Assembly (NCBI GenBank): GCA_033439265.1 | Contig: JAVTVX010000019.1 | Coordinates: 7,447,501-7,511,500 of the forward strand | Origin: Dillenia suffruticosa | Taxonomy: Eukaryota; Streptophyta; Magnoliopsida; Dilleniales; Dilleniaceae | Length of the DNA stretch: 64,000 nucleotides | Direction of reading: 5' to 3' | Shown: positions 33,101-48,200 of the stretch, one piece after another | Position numbering within the stretch: the stretch's first letter is position 1 | Layout of the letters: every line of letters starts with the position of its first letter | Translations under genes and position numbers: made by a program | Notes under the pieces: model-generated | What the model was told of the DNA's origin: nothing | The model's input: only the letters and a program-made list of their open reading frames with translations | Databases searched by the model: none

Positions 33101-36100
33101 ATATGGTCTAGAGCCTCAAAGCAGCCATCTATATATTATGCAAAAGATAAGGTGAAACTCAAAATATCCAAAGAAAAATCAATCCTCTGAGAAAATTTTC
33201 TTTTCTTTCCCTTCACACTTCATAAATGGCCGTTAGAGCAATAATATATTGCCCTCTAGGTCCCCTTCAAGCTCATTTTGGCTCTAGTAGTCTCTGGATT
33301 TTGAAGAATCAAATCATGCAGTCTTTTTAATGCTTAAAGATTTAAAATCTTTATCTATCTACTTTCTGAATATATGCAGGAGAAAAGGCTCAAGGAGATG
33401 TTTGATAATATTCCCTCTCTGGATGAGCTCTATGGATTGGGTTTTGAGGGTTTCAGAACTGATATCATCCTCGTGGATGCAGAGAAAGATAAGAAACTCT
33501 CCATGTTAAAGCAACTGATTGTAGCTCTCGTGAAAGGATTGCACTCAAATCCAGCGGCAATGATAAAAAAGATTGCGGCATTGGTGGGAACCTGTTGATT
33601 CTCGTTTATTTTGCCAGCTTAGTTTTTGTTTTATCTGTTCACAGTTTTCATTTGATTTCACTGGTATTTATTGGTCTTTTGTTTGTGATCCAAATCATTT
33701 GCTTAACTCTCTCTTTTAGCAATCTTTGTCTCCATTTATCAAAGTATCTTGGTAAATTATCCACTAGATAGCTATGAAGCTTAATCCTAGAGGTTTATTG
33801 CACATTTTTACTTATTCCTAACAATTTATGTTTTTCTAAATGCTTTAGAAGTTTTAGCTTCGATGCCAGGCTTCATCTATTATAAGATGACATTTTTGTT
33901 TTGTTTCTTCCTCCTCAGTAACTAAATTATTTAATTCTTCTGTTGTGACCTTGGTTTTTGTAAAAGGGAAATTTGATATGTCAATAGAACAACTTATGCT
34001 AGGAGGATCAGTTCATTACTTGATTTTAGGCTTATTCTAGATATCTTGACCATAATCACCGAACCTTAAGGTGGTCTTACCTTTACAAACTATAAGGCGC
34101 ATTGAAGGATGTGCGACGGAGGGAAAATAGAAAGGGAGAGAAAGGTATTTGAGAAGTGTTAGTGTTTTAACTTTTGATTGGTTAAATTAGCGTATAAGTT
34201 TATATCTATCTTCTCTCTTTTACTATGCACTAAATAATCTTTATGCAAGATTAGCAAGTTTACATGTATAGGATTTATTGTCTTATTTAAGCTACAGGTA
34301 GCATTGACATTATCTACTGGTGTTTCTGTGACTACTGTTGAGTTTGATTAGCTGCTGAGGAACTTAGCAAGTGTATGTCTAGTGTGCTCGCTAGTTTTCT
34401 TGAGCAAATAGATGTTGTTAATCCATGACATGAAGATGCCTTTATCTCCAAGAGACTAAACAACTTTCCTAAGTCCATGGTTACAATCCTCTTGGCTAAT
34501 CAAAGAAATCTGAAACATTTTTGGACATTGTATCTTATCTTTGTCACACTATTTTGTCAACATATACATTGAGAACTCCAACCATTTTAATGATTGATGA
34601 ACTTATCATGGTTAGAATTATTCTGCGTTCATCTTGAAAGTTAAACAAATATTGACTGATGACATGGACACAACCTGACACAGCATGACAGCTATGACAA
34701 TTTTTAAAAACTAGGAGGTGACACGACATTAAAATAACATATATTAATTTTATTCATCGTACATTTTATACTTAACAATCATATTTGCACCAGAAAGGTT
34801 CCAAAACTAGAAATTTGTTAGAGAGAAACTGAGAGATGTGTAACCCTCCTTTCCCTACATTGTTTTCTGGTATGGTTATTATGGCTTTGTCTTTTTAATC
34901 TTCTCAGGGAGACTAGGTTGGTTATGGTAATCCTGTGAAATTCTTATTCACATATGACAAAGCTTTTGGTGTTATACTAAGATTCTTTGGGTATGTTTGT
35001 TGTATCATGTTAGAAAGAAATTCTTGCATTTTCACAAATCATGTCATTTAAGTTTGAGCTTGGAGTAACTCTTTTTGAGATGTTAATAGGGATTTGAAAG
35101 CTGTGTTGACTTGATTGATTTTCTCTCTTTTCTATATGTATGTATTTTCCATTTGGAGGATGCCTCGTTCTCCTGTGCATTTTGATATATTGCCTATTAA
35201 AATAATTAAAAGAACTATAAAATTTGTTATTTATTTCAATTCTAAAATGTTTATTGGTTAATTCAGCTTAACTATAATCCTTTTTCTTGGCAAAGTTTCC
35301 TCGAACATACATGGCACAAACGGATGTACTTTTTGTATATTATGGCAATTTTTATTTAATTAATACTTTTGTTATTACAAGAGTTTCAAACCCAGAGAAG
35401 CCTTAATCATTTTTTTATTATGTTAGACTAACTCAACTCTAGCCCTTGCTTTTTTTTTTATTTTTATTTTTTCCCTAAGAAATAACCCTAGGTTTTTTCT
35501 TTTTGAAAATAAAGTTCTAATGACATTTATATATTTTTTTCCTTTTTATTTAAGCTCTTGCATTTGTTCTTATACCTTGTGCCACTCCATGTCCCTCCTG
35601 TGGTTTCTGCATGTTGATTCTCAGCCATTTTGAATAAAACACATGATGACTGTGTCACTCTCACTGCCAAAGCATCTAATTCGAATTGTTTATATTTCAT
35701 TGCTTGCAAGTAAGTGTTGTAACAAAAATCATGTTTGTGTCATTGGATTCATCCTGTTTTTCAGAGCCTTGAAACTCAGGAATCAAAATAGGTGTGGAGT
35801 ATGGTACCTATAAATACCTCGTCTCAAAAGTAATAGGTCTATTAAGACCATTACTAGGATCTTTATCAAGAAGTGGAACTAGAAAGTGTGTAAATAAAAA
35901 TTGAGGCTATGGGTCAATTGTGCTCGATGGCTCAATTCCCATCTCTTTTCTCATAAGGCATTTTAATGTATTATTCCTTTCTTCTGTCAATAACTTCATA
36001 CACATCATTTTTCCCTATTTAGTTCCCTCAGCTGCTTCTAATGTCCTCTTTATTCTCTGTCGATAAGCTGTAGTAAATTTCTTGTACCTAATGTCGTTGC

Positions 36101-39100
36101 TATTTCCTATCGATAAGCTGTAGTTTTCTAGTTCTAAGTTGTGCTTTTCTTGTCCTCTCAAGGTGATACAAGTGAGATGGTATCAGTCAGGTCTTCCCTA
36201 AATTACACACTCCAAAAGAAAATGACTATGGTTTTGCCGTTTACATTAAGAACACCTTTGTTAATAATTGACTTGATTATGCAAGTGCTAGCATCCCTTC
36301 TCTATAAGACAAAATATCTAATAATCACGTTGCTTTAGAGCTGTATGATCCAATTTCTTAATGCTTCTCTGATAAGTATGATTGAAGCACTTGAATAAAT
36401 ATAGTTCAAAGGGGTTTAAAGTTGAGTACTGTCAACTTTATTTCTGCAATAAGGGATATTGCTGTAAGAGCTGTATTGGTCTTAATGCTTTCATAATGAA
36501 CTTCAACTATCAAGCCTTCTCCAGATAGTGCATTTTCTCCTTTTGATTATTTCTTGCGGAGCAATGGTGTTTTTGGAATTCATTTTCTGAGTAATCAGTG
36601 ATTGTCTTCTCCCTTCTTATTTCTAGGCAGATTTTGGCGTGAAATTTGTAGATATCATCTTGTGATATTTTTGAAAACATCTCACATACTGTGCAGAATA
36701 ATAGGCCATTACTCTTTGATTGTAGCAATCAATAAGGGCAATAAACAATCAAAATCTAGGCCATATAACTATTTAACTCAGAATCCGATTATCAGAATGA
36801 AAATGAACAATTAATAAAGGAACAGTGGTTTCATAATTATAGAAAATAAGTATATATGCGTAGAAAACTCATGAGAATTATATATTAACATCACAATTAA
36901 ACTATCTAAATAAAGGTGGAAACAACTTCCTTAAAATTATACATAATGAATGGCATAATTGTTCATGCCACTAAACCAACTTCATTACAACTAGCCATTG
37001 CTGTGGCAAACAAAAGGGGGAAGAAACATCTGCATGTCTCCTCTACTATAACCTAGTTCCCCAAACATACATTGAGAAGAACAGATTTCAGTTTACAGAT
37101 TTGTCCCTAGTAATGACACTAATGGACAAAAACATGTTAATAAAATTGAGAACATGAAGAACACAGTACATAATTAAGAGAGAAATATGACATACAAGAA
37201 CTTTTCCTGGGGATAGAGAACAATCTGCCACCTGATCTTTGTCATTGCCTGAACCATATATGGGAAAAAGCAGCCTTAAGAGTGGGCCATGGAATAAAAA
37301 TGTCTAGAGTCTATAATCCATTATTGATAATTAATAGAAAAAGAGGGATTCAAAATCAAGGAGGGTGCACTTGAATGAGAAAAATTAGAAATTGAAGATG
37401 ATGCTTGGTCCAGGATTTTAATGGCGCTTGCACAACAGTATTTGGGTTAATGGGCATTAAGTCTATAATCCATAATTGATAATTAATAGAAGCGGAGGGA
37501 CTAAAAACCAAGGAGCATGCACTTTGAATTAATTAGAAATTGAAGATGATGCTCGGATTATAATGGCGCTTGTACAACAGTATTGGGGATAACGGGCATT
37601 AAATAATGGAATTTGCATTTAGGGGGGCATTGTCATGTTGATAAAGTGGCCATATGTGATAGTGGTATAAATCCAATATGAGGGTGGACCTCCTGTTCTT
37701 TTGTTTTTATAAGTTCTCAAAAGAGTGATGCTTTTGCCAAATTACATAGAACCTGGGTTTTGGCTATTTTAGTTTTTTTTCCACTTGGAGTGGGTTTTTA
37801 AGAAATTTTCTCTATTCAGTTTGATGATCCATATGATCATATTACTTCACTGATAATTCTTTATCTTTGGTTCCCCTTACGAGAAAGTTGCTTTCTTTTC
37901 TTATTCACAATTCTTGCACTATGGTTAGCAAGTCTGAAAGGCTGAAATTCTTGGATTTCTTCTGGTGCTTCTTTGCTTTGATTACCTGGAATTGGAGTAG
38001 TTTCAGAACTTCTACAAAAAAATCAGTTATTGCTGTGTTCTTGGTAATTGATTGTGGTTTAAAATGATAGAAGGATGAACACTATTATTCATCAGGGGGC
38101 ACTTAATCATCCTACATGGACAACAAATAGAAAGCAATAATATCACTATTAGAAAGATAGGGATATAATTCAGAAACTTAAGCTCTGAGATTGACATGGT
38201 TATTACTATGCTTAAACTTGATTATAATTTTCATTTTGTCTATAATATGTTTCTTTGATGCTTGATAACTTTAACTGCTTGAAAAGAGCACTCCTGTATA
38301 TTTAGTAGGATTGAGTAGGGGATGTTCTCTGCGTATATATGTATTTGACTTTAATAATTTATGGGACCTCACTAACTGGTTTTGATTCTTATACTGGTTG
38401 GTGTGAAAAGGATCATCTTGTGTGTGAATGAGTGTAAACAATCTATTTACTTCTCTGTTTACTATATTACTATTGAAAAAGTACATTTAACTTTAAGTTT
38501 TTTTCAGGTTCTCGTTGAGTTTTTAGTTTAGTCTTTGACTATTCTCTCCTTGCTTGCGGCCAGGTCTCTGATTTCTATAAAAGGCTGAATTTAGATCTAA
38601 GTCCAGCAAAAGCTGCACTAGAGGAATCGTCTCATGTTTCAGAGAATCGAGGCATACAATTGTTGGGCCAAATTAAACATGGGTCCTGCCGTCCTCGTGC
38701 AATCTTATTTAAAGTTCTTGCAGATAGTGTTGGTCTTGAAAGTAGGCTCATGGTGGTAAGCTTCACCTTCATTGAGAAGGGTGAATTGCTGTGAAGTTTT
38801 TCACTGTTGTTTTGTGTTTCATTATTGTGCAGCTTCCATTTTGCTGGAGGAAAATATGTTCTACAAATGTGATTACTTGCCACACCTGATGATCTCTAAT
38901 AATGTGAATGTAATTCCACTTCTCTTTCTCTATCCCTTACAGGGTCTACCTAATGATGGTGCTACTGAGTTTGCAGACTCATACAAGCATATGTCTGTTT
39001 TAGTTGTGTTGAATTCGGTGGAACTACTGGTTGATCTAATGCGATTCCCTGGCCAGCTGATACCCCGATCAACCAAAGCTATTTTTATGACCCATGTTTC

Positions 39101-42100
39101 TGCAGCAGGGGAGAGTGATTCTGCAGAAAATGACTCATGTGACTCACCACTAGAACCAAATAGCCCTCTATATGGATTTTCAGAGCGAGTTGATCCTGAC
39201 AGGTGAGGAAATTGTTCTAGGATTAAATATCCTGAGCATTCTGCATATAATCGATCTTGCTCCATAATATTGTGGTCCTTGTTAACAGGTGAGGAAATTG
39301 TTCTAGGATTAAATATCCTGAACATTCTGCATATAATCGATCTTGCTCCATAATATTGTGGTCCCTGTCAAAGTAAAATTTGGCCTTTAGAGATCACATA
39401 GTATTGAGTTTTCTTGTGATTTTGCGGAGTCAATTGTGTAGTCAATATTCTTGTTCTATGTTCTGCAGTACAGAGAAAGATGACAGCCTTCAGTACTCGA
39501 GAAAATTTGATGCCTCTTCAAATGTGTCAGGCCCTTCATTGAGGAATATAATGTCAAAATCGAACACATCCATTGACAGAAAACTGAGGTAGTAGCAAAT
39601 ATCACGCTAATGCCATCTTTGAATGCCATCTACTCCTACTTTTTCTGTTTCTGTTCTTATTTTGAATAGGTTGTTTAATTGGCTTCAGCATTTTTACAGA
39701 TGTATTCTATGTTCAGCATTTTTACAGATGTATTCTATGTGCCAATTGTGTTTTATACTTTTCTTATTGGTTGCCTCAGTGTATCGCACAGTGAGCCCAA
39801 CATTGCGAATACATTTTGGCGGCGGAGCCGCAGAAGAGTCATTGCTGAGCAGAGGACAGCGAGTTCAAGGTTTTTGTTAAAATTTTATGCTTGTAGTATT
39901 AGCCTGTATGATGCGTCTGCATGATACTTCATTCTAAGAAGGCCAAATACTTATGAATATTGAGGGCCATGTTGTCTATTGCCTGTCTTTTCTCCCTCAT
40001 TTTTTTTTGGTGGTTTGGATTAGAGGCCATTAAGTACCCTTTGCTGGTCTTGTTCATATGAAAGGTTGAATTTAGTACGGATGTATGATTTTTTAACTTC
40101 ATTTTTTTTTTTTTTTTGCACATGGTGTTACTCTTTTTGACCAGAGCCTCAACATTGCTTATGTCAATTACAGACATTTATTTTTTCCACGGGACTATCT
40201 TAATACCTTTAAAATTGTGCCTATAACTTTTTGGTTTTCTCAATGGCTTATTTGATTTATGTCAAATACTGTGACTTCTAAGTTGTGCTTAGAATTGGAT
40301 AACAAGTTTGATGTTTGATTTTGAGGTTTTTTATGTTTTGACAATCTGTTGGATTTTGTAGTCCGGAACATCCGTCACTTGGAGCACGTGGAAGGTCCAT
40401 GCTTAGTGGTGATAGAAAATCTCTTGGTGATTATCATGATGACATGGCTACTTCAAGGTTGTAACTTTTACTTATACTACTTTGATCCTTGCATGTAAGA
40501 ATTTGAACACCTTCTAATGTCCCAGTGGACTGATCTGTAAATATTTAAGTAAAAAAGTGCCTTTGCTATGCTATATCAGTGACTGTTTATAAGGTGTTGC
40601 AACTGTCAGCTCACCACAGTTATGTCACACTTAAAAAGGAAAGTCAGCCTAAAGCCAGGTTCATCTAAACTGAGGTGTTTATGATGTCACAAGAAGCGCT
40701 TAAAAATTTTAACAGGATTAGGAGTCGCTATTGAGTTGTTACATAATTTTGGCATGACCTTGTATGGCTATTATCTCATTTGCTCATATTATTGTGGTTG
40801 TACATGAATGTTCTCTCTTCAACTTCCTCTTGAACTTGAAACTCTTTCCTCCCTATCTTGGATCTCTCTCTAACAATCCTCCACCATTGTCCCAAGATTT
40901 CTATAGGAAAGCTGCAAGTTCTCAAACCAATAAGGAGGAGGACTTGAAAGAAGCTAAGTATGTGACCCATACAATTTAGTGTGGTAAATGATGAAATGGG
41001 AGATTAAATGGTTTTAGAGGTGGTCTATGGAGTTTTGGGGATTGGATGTTGGGAATTCTGGTGTAGAAAATGGAGAAGTCAAGATTGAAATCCTTGGTTG
41101 AGCCTGAAAATGAATTTGCACAGAACATTTCTACCTGTAAATGAGATTAACAAGGCAAAGACGGGAGAAATTTTTGTTGGAGCCTTTTTTTTCCTTGTTT
41201 ATTTTTTTTTGTGTTTTAGTGGGTGGGGAAGGTCTTACTCTCAAGTCTCAATAGCCATTTGTCACTTGGTATTGAGGATACTTGGGTCAAATAATGGTGG
41301 GAAATGGGGGAGAAGGTATATCATTTGCAAGCGATGTTAGATTGTGTGAGAAGATGAGGGAAGGTGCTAGTTCTGAAACGGTAAGGGTTGGAAGGTGGTG
41401 CAATGATAAGGAATGACATATGGCTGAGGTGTGGGGAGAGAGTATACATCTCTCTTATTCTCAAGGCTCAGTCAAAATAGTTGCCACTTGGTTTCTCTAG
41501 GGACGAGGGAGGCTGGAAATGTTTTTTCATGAACAAGATCTAGGGTTGTGGAATTTTTTCTTTCCCGCACTTTGAGGATGATGGGACAACAAGATTCTTT
41601 GATGATGATATACAACGACAGGGTATCTTTTGGGGTTTGGAGTAAGGAATTACTATTACTTTCCTGAAAACCTTTAATTGTTTGTTTCTTTTTAAGTCCT
41701 TACTCATTTTTTATGGAAGTTTTTGATTTTGTGGACCTCTTCTCATGTAGTTTGTTTTGCTTGCAACTCATTGGTGCTTTTTTAGTTGTTTAATGTGTTC
41801 TTCACTTTTTCTGTTGAAAAAAGAATTCATGCCCCTCCCCCGCCAAAATATCTCGTGCAATCAGCAGTTAAAGTTTGTGTTAGGCCATGGATTTATATAT
41901 TTACATGACCTAAAACTCTTTTTGCAATACTTGTCCCCCTATTTTTTATTATTAAGTTGAATTATGTTTATGGTTTTGTCATTTATGTCCATTAGTTGTA
42001 TGCCTATTGCCAAATGCACAGGTCAGAAGGGGCGTCAACGTCAGAGACTCGCAGACTAAGAAGAAGAAGCATAAGCATTACTCCAGAGATTGGTGATGAT

Positions 42101-42951
42101 ATCGTAAGGTTGATGTTTGCTTCAGTATGGCCATATTATCTTTCATTAGATCCTTTCATTTCATGCCGCTAAATCCCATGATAAATCCTTTTTTTTTTAA
42201 TTACCTTATTTGTATTACTGTTCTGTTTGTATCCTTCTTGTTTGTCATGTTAAACTTAAGCATTGTATATGCTTTTAATCAAGTATTGAACTTTGCAAGT
42301 CTAATGTGCCACCTTGGTTCCACACCTTATGTTTCTTTAGAAATTATAGTCATGCTAATTTTCACTTTCATAAGATTTATTCTTGTTTCTTACCTTATAT
42401 TTACAACATTAAGAAAGATTGGACATTTTTGGTTTTTCATTTTTCTTTCTTGATAGGAAACAAGGAATTTATTTGATGAGAGAAGGGGATAAGACATCCT
42501 TATACAAGAAAAATAAGAAAATGAAACATTAAAACAAATGATTTGCAGCTGGCGAGTCATACCTTTCTTCTATTTCAGGGCTGTACGAGCTATGAATGAA
42601 ACTCTAAAGCAGAACCGCCTCCTGAGAGAACAAAGAACTGATGGTTCAGATGTGCAAAGAAATGTAAGTTCTCTTCTACTTGCTAGTTGCTACTTTGTAC
42701 TGTGTAAGTGCAGTAATGTGATATTCTGAATCTAAATATCTAAGTAATGCTTCTGATCACAACATGTTTCCATTCGAATCATTCATTGGGTAGGCCAATA
42801 TTTCCTCCACTGCCCCCTGGGGAGGTTCTCATGCCCCTTTATAGATCCGCCTCTTTTTGCATGTAAACAAGTAATTAATATAGCCCTTTGCCCATCGAGC
42901 CCTTGATTATGGATAGTCATAGTTCTCAAACTTTGACATCATATTTCCAAA

Positions 42952-42992
<41 letters not shown>

Positions 42993-45166
42993 ACCTTTGA
43001 AGCACATTAAGTCTATCCACAAAACCCATCCTTTAGTAAGGTGTCTCTTGGGATGATACCATATCTGGGAGTGTAATCTTGCTTGCAATAGGTATGCTTT
43101 CTCTTTTGGGAGGCTGGGGGGGTTGGGGGTGGGGGCTCAGTTTATGAATGGGGGGAGGCCACTATCTTCCGTGGGTCATCGCCTTTAGATGTAGGGGTGA
43201 GTATTTTAAGGCATCTCTACAAAATATTCAATGCATAAGCAGAACTATCTCCACATAACCTTCTAGGCATGGCCAAGGTGGAAGAAGCTATGGAAAGAAA
43301 GCATCTAAATTATGATGTGGAAAATACAGCAATTAAGAAAAATAACCTCCTAGTCATGGCAAGCAGCAGAATAATAACTACATAGTAATCAACCAGCTTC
43401 TTGGAGGAAGAGAGAAGCCAGTCATCAACCAATGTCATTCAGCCTAAGAAATAAATAAGCAAAAGACTATTCCTAGTAGTATTGATAGAATCAACGTAAA
43501 GGGGAGTTTTGGACCTGCAGTAAGACAAGCAATGCTCATGGTATGGAGTGTTGGACTATTAAAAAATCAATATACATATAAGATGAGTGTAGCGAGAATG
43601 AGATTGTTAAGATGGCTCAGCTGAGTAATTAAAAAAGAGAGAATTAGAAATGAGCATTTTTAAGACAAAAGTTAGGTGTAGCCCTAATCATAGATAAGAC
43701 GAGAGAATAGATTAATATGGTATGTGCATCTTCAAATAGATCATCTAATGCTCCTCTTAGAATAAATGAGAGTATGAAAGTTGAAGGTACACAGAATGAG
43801 AGGATGACCTAAACAACACTACAAGAGGTGATAAAATATGATAGGGTAACTACAGATTTGATTAGGGACATGAATTTTGATTTAATTGAGTGGAAAAGAC
43901 ATATCATATGGTCAATCCTAACTAAATTGGGATAAAGATTTTGTTTTGTGTTGAATTATAAAATTGTCTCATTTAAGAGTTAAACTTTCATCTCATTTAA
44001 TTTGAGTCAAAGGTAAAACCCTTTTTTTTTTGCTTTATGAGTAGTGGTGACAGGTTTTGTAAAAGAGATTGGAGGCATATTGCTTGTTGACTCTTAAGTT
44101 CTTTTTTATTATATTTTCTTTCTTTTAAGGATGTGTTATGCTCATTGTTGTATATTCTCTCCTTGTTGATATATTAAAATTTTCCGTTTATGGTAAAAAT
44201 GAAAACTGGCAATATTTGAACCAAACACTTAATCCTATGGTGGCCACAGTCCAGTCCCTTTCAAGTGGTTGGTCTTGCTGTCCATAGTTCAATCGATGGT
44301 GCTCTCTCTCTCTCTCTCTCTCTATCTCTGACAATAATGATCATATTTGAGGTAGATAAATTGATTGTGTGTTCATTTTGCTATACTTGTAGGAAAACCT
44401 TATTTAGGTTGTTTAAATTATTGACATATATCCTACATAAAAAATCTTTTCTTTTTTGTAGTGTCCTAGTTGTCTCCGTGTACTAATTTTTAAAAAGTTT
44501 GCATGATTGGTGTGTCCGCAGCCCTGTCAGTGCTCATGCTTCTTAGATCCCAGGTAGTGCTATGGTACGGTAGGGAAGCCAGTTTAAAGCAAAACCTCTT
44601 GCCTCTGTTCTGGTTTTCCTTCAAACTTGAGGTTGTTTTTTTTCTTTAATTCTCAACTAACGCCATAAATTGAAAGTTAATATGAATCTTAACCTTTTCG
44701 CCTTTTCATTTAAAGTTTTTGAGCGTTATTGTAACTATTGTGTGCATATTAATGAGATGGTTGTCGTTTCAACTTTCTGAACTTAACCAAAGCACGAATA
44801 GATTCTTTCTCTCTCCAACCTTGTTCTCATCGCCTTTTTTCTTTTCTCCCCATTGTTTGCCTAGCATGCCCACTAAGTTTTGTCAGGGGAATTATTTGTC
44901 CTTATGCAGTCTGTTCTTGATAAAGGCTTATTTTGGCATGTCAGACTCCATTACACTCACACCTTGCATTGCCTATGTCTTAAAACCTGTTGGTTAAGAT
45001 TTCAAGTTAAATGCGAAAAACATTAGGGATGGGATGGACTTTTCAACTCAATGAGGCAAAATTTTTACGAGCAACAGAATGGCATCCAGCTGGATTAGTT
45101 CTCACCTTCAATAAATATGGACAAACACTCTTTCTTTCTGGTCTGGTTTCGCTTCTTATCTGTCTT

Positions 45167-45246
<80 letters not shown>

Positions 45247-48200
45247 GTTCAGGGCAAAAGGAAGCGGAGGGTCAAAAAAATGGAGCAGCTGATGCCGATG
45301 GCAGGTCCTTCCAATCTAGAGGTGTAACACTTCTTGATTTTGTTGACTTCAGCATTGGCTTATGTATTTCGTTTGCGTTTTGTGCATTCAACTCAGAATT
45401 AAAAAAAATTGATATTACATTGTGATGTGTACTAATAGATATGATATTACATTTTCTAGATCGGATCAAGGTCTCACTAATTATCCTTTTTGATCCAATT
45501 CCTTGAAGATATATACCTATGTCTGTGCATGTTGTTCATTTCCTGGCTATATGAGTTTGAATCTGATTTTGTTCCTCATATAACTGTAAACTATTGATTT
45601 GTTTGAACTTTTGAAAATTTTGAAAATAGTAGAATTGTCTCAAAATTTAATACCTTCTCATGATGACCATAGAAAATATTAAGTTACAAGTTTTCCTTCA
45701 CTGTACATAGCATGCCTTTTTGGTCTTCATCTATTAATTTATGCTTCGATGTTTCTGTCATTTTTTTTACCCTTATTCATGTCTGCAATTCTACTTGCTG
45801 CATGATTTGCTGTCTGATGATATTTTATTTATTCACTTATTTATCTTCTTTTATCTTTTTTTGGGGGGGGGGGGGTTCAGAAAATCTGCGAGCAAAGATG
45901 GTTACTTTTGAGATTCACAATTCCATTTCTTTCTTTAATATTATATCGTGTTGCATTGCATATCTAGATTTGATGAATGAAATGTTTTAAGTTCTAACAT
46001 CCTCCTTTGGGATGTTGAGCATAGAAGTTAAATTAAATATTTTGACTCACTGGTAAGATTGCAAAAGTGAATATTCCCAGAAAAAGAAAAGCAACCATAA
46101 GATAGAAAGTAGAGACGTGCCTCACAATGAGTATGGATGCAATAAATTTATGGAAAAGCATGAATACACTGGTCTTTCCTTTTTTTTTTAATGCTTTCTA
46201 GAGAAAGTTCATTTCTCCATTTGTCATTTTTAAGACTTGTCTACCCATGGATTGTATCTTTTCACTTCTTTCTTTGTAATTGTTAGTTCTTGTATTCTGT
46301 TTTAGGCATCTGATTTCCCTCTTGATGGTCATGATGAAGTATCTGGTGGATCTGGTTTACGTTTGCTCCCCAGAGAGCAAATAAGTTCTCAGAAGGCAAT
46401 ATCACTACCTTCATCTCCTCATGAATTTAGAAATCAGACTCCTGATGCAAGTGGATCATCAGGTTTCATGCGAAATGATGAAATGTTTGCTACTTGGAAC
46501 AAAATCCTGGAGTCACAAATATTTGATGGAAAGCCTCTATTGCCATTTCATGAGTGGAATATTGATTTCTCAGAATTAACTGTTGGTATTCGTGTTGGGA
46601 TTGGTAAGCGTTGCTCTTTAAACTACTCCCTAGAAATTTTTGCTTGTAAAACCTTTTAGTTATTGTTTAGCCTAAGTATGCGTTTGGCTTTGTGCGATTG
46701 CTATTTTTGTTTCTTGATTGATGTTGACTGTTGGTTTCAATATACTTTGGCAATATCTACAACAAGGAAAAGATCTTTTCACTTTCATTTTTCTTTCTTT
46801 CTTGTCCCCTTCTTTTCTTTACAGTTCCAACATTGAATCTGTTAAATGTAATGAGAGTATATCCTCCCCTGTACTTGGTAGAATTCCATGATTCAGAATG
46901 ATTGGGACCAATTTACTGGAAATAAGTAAAAGCTTTTAAGATGACCCGGGGGTGTATTCAAGCATACAATGCAAAACTAGATATGAAAAGAAAAAGGAAC
47001 TTTTAGTATATGCTACAATGGTCTTATCTGCAGTATATATTTTGGAATGAAGGAACTAAGTACCTTAAGCATGGCTGCAGAGCTGCACAACAAGAGGATC
47101 CCCATAAGATTCTGGCTCCCCCTTTTACTAATCAGATTGTTTTATCTGAAGGAATTTAGTTTCCCCTCTTGCCATTTGCAGGGTTTTTCGGAGAGGTCTT
47201 CCGTGGAATTTGGAATGGGACGGATGTTGCCATCAAGGTTTTCCTGGAACAAGATTTGACTGCTGAAAATATGGAGGATTTCTGCAATGAAATATCCATC
47301 CTCAGGTTTCATCTTATTCATGTTGTCATTTTTTAAAACTCCATTTGCTTTTTCTTTTATTTGTTTTCCTTAGGTCTAATGTGCTCTTATTTCACTTGTG
47401 GTGCATCCTTCCAGCCGTCTTCGGCACCCAAATGGTATTTTCCCTTTCGCCTGCTCTTGTTTTAAGTAGTTATTACTGCATGAAATATGTTTATGTAATG
47501 TCTTCTAGTTCTCTTTTTATGCTTACTAGACTCTTTCACACACACTATGTGGATGCTTATGATAATCCAATATCAAAAGTTTTTACTGGCCAAATTAAAA
47601 CTTCCAAAGAGAAGTTATGAGAACATTCCTTTAGATTAAAGTTATGAGAAGTTATTGCTTTCCCACTTTCTATGGTTGTTTATTGCTTCAAATGTAGTTA
47701 TGCAGAGAGAGCTTGGCACCCAAAAGTTTGACACTAAAGCCTTATCCTTTTACTTATGTATAGATAACATTGCTTGGCTTGTTTGAATCTAAGTAGAATT
47801 TGCATTTGTTTATTCGACTAGATCCCAGAATATTGAATGTTTAAACATCCTCCCTTGAACTCTCTCAGCAGGAACCTACTGCCTCTCCCCCCCCCCCCCA
47901 AAAAAAAGGAGGCAAATCAATTTTTTTTCTCCTTGTTCTTTACAATTAATTCTCCTTGTTGCAGTTATTTTGTTTCTTGGTGCATGCACAAAGCCTCCCC
48001 GCTTGTCCATGGTTACTGAGTATATGGAGATGGGTTCGTTGTATTATCTGATTCATTTAAGTGGTCAAAAGAAGAAACTTAGCTGGAGGAGGAGACTAAA
48101 AATGCTGCGTGATATATGCAGGTGCAATCAACTTTCATACTTCTTTAAGATATATATTTTTCTATAAAATAAGTCTGAATGATGCTTCAGTTTTTCAGTT

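Noticed and set aside
41000-41650. Possible LINE reverse-transcriptase relic in a kinase intron
   Set aside because: A few W/G-rich phrases recall plant LINE 3' coding sequence, but no motif is clear enough to support it.
45011-45247. Open frames through the CT/CA microsatellite
   Set aside because: Dinucleotide repeat translated as SLSLSL/HTHTHT; only the exon after the repeat is credible.
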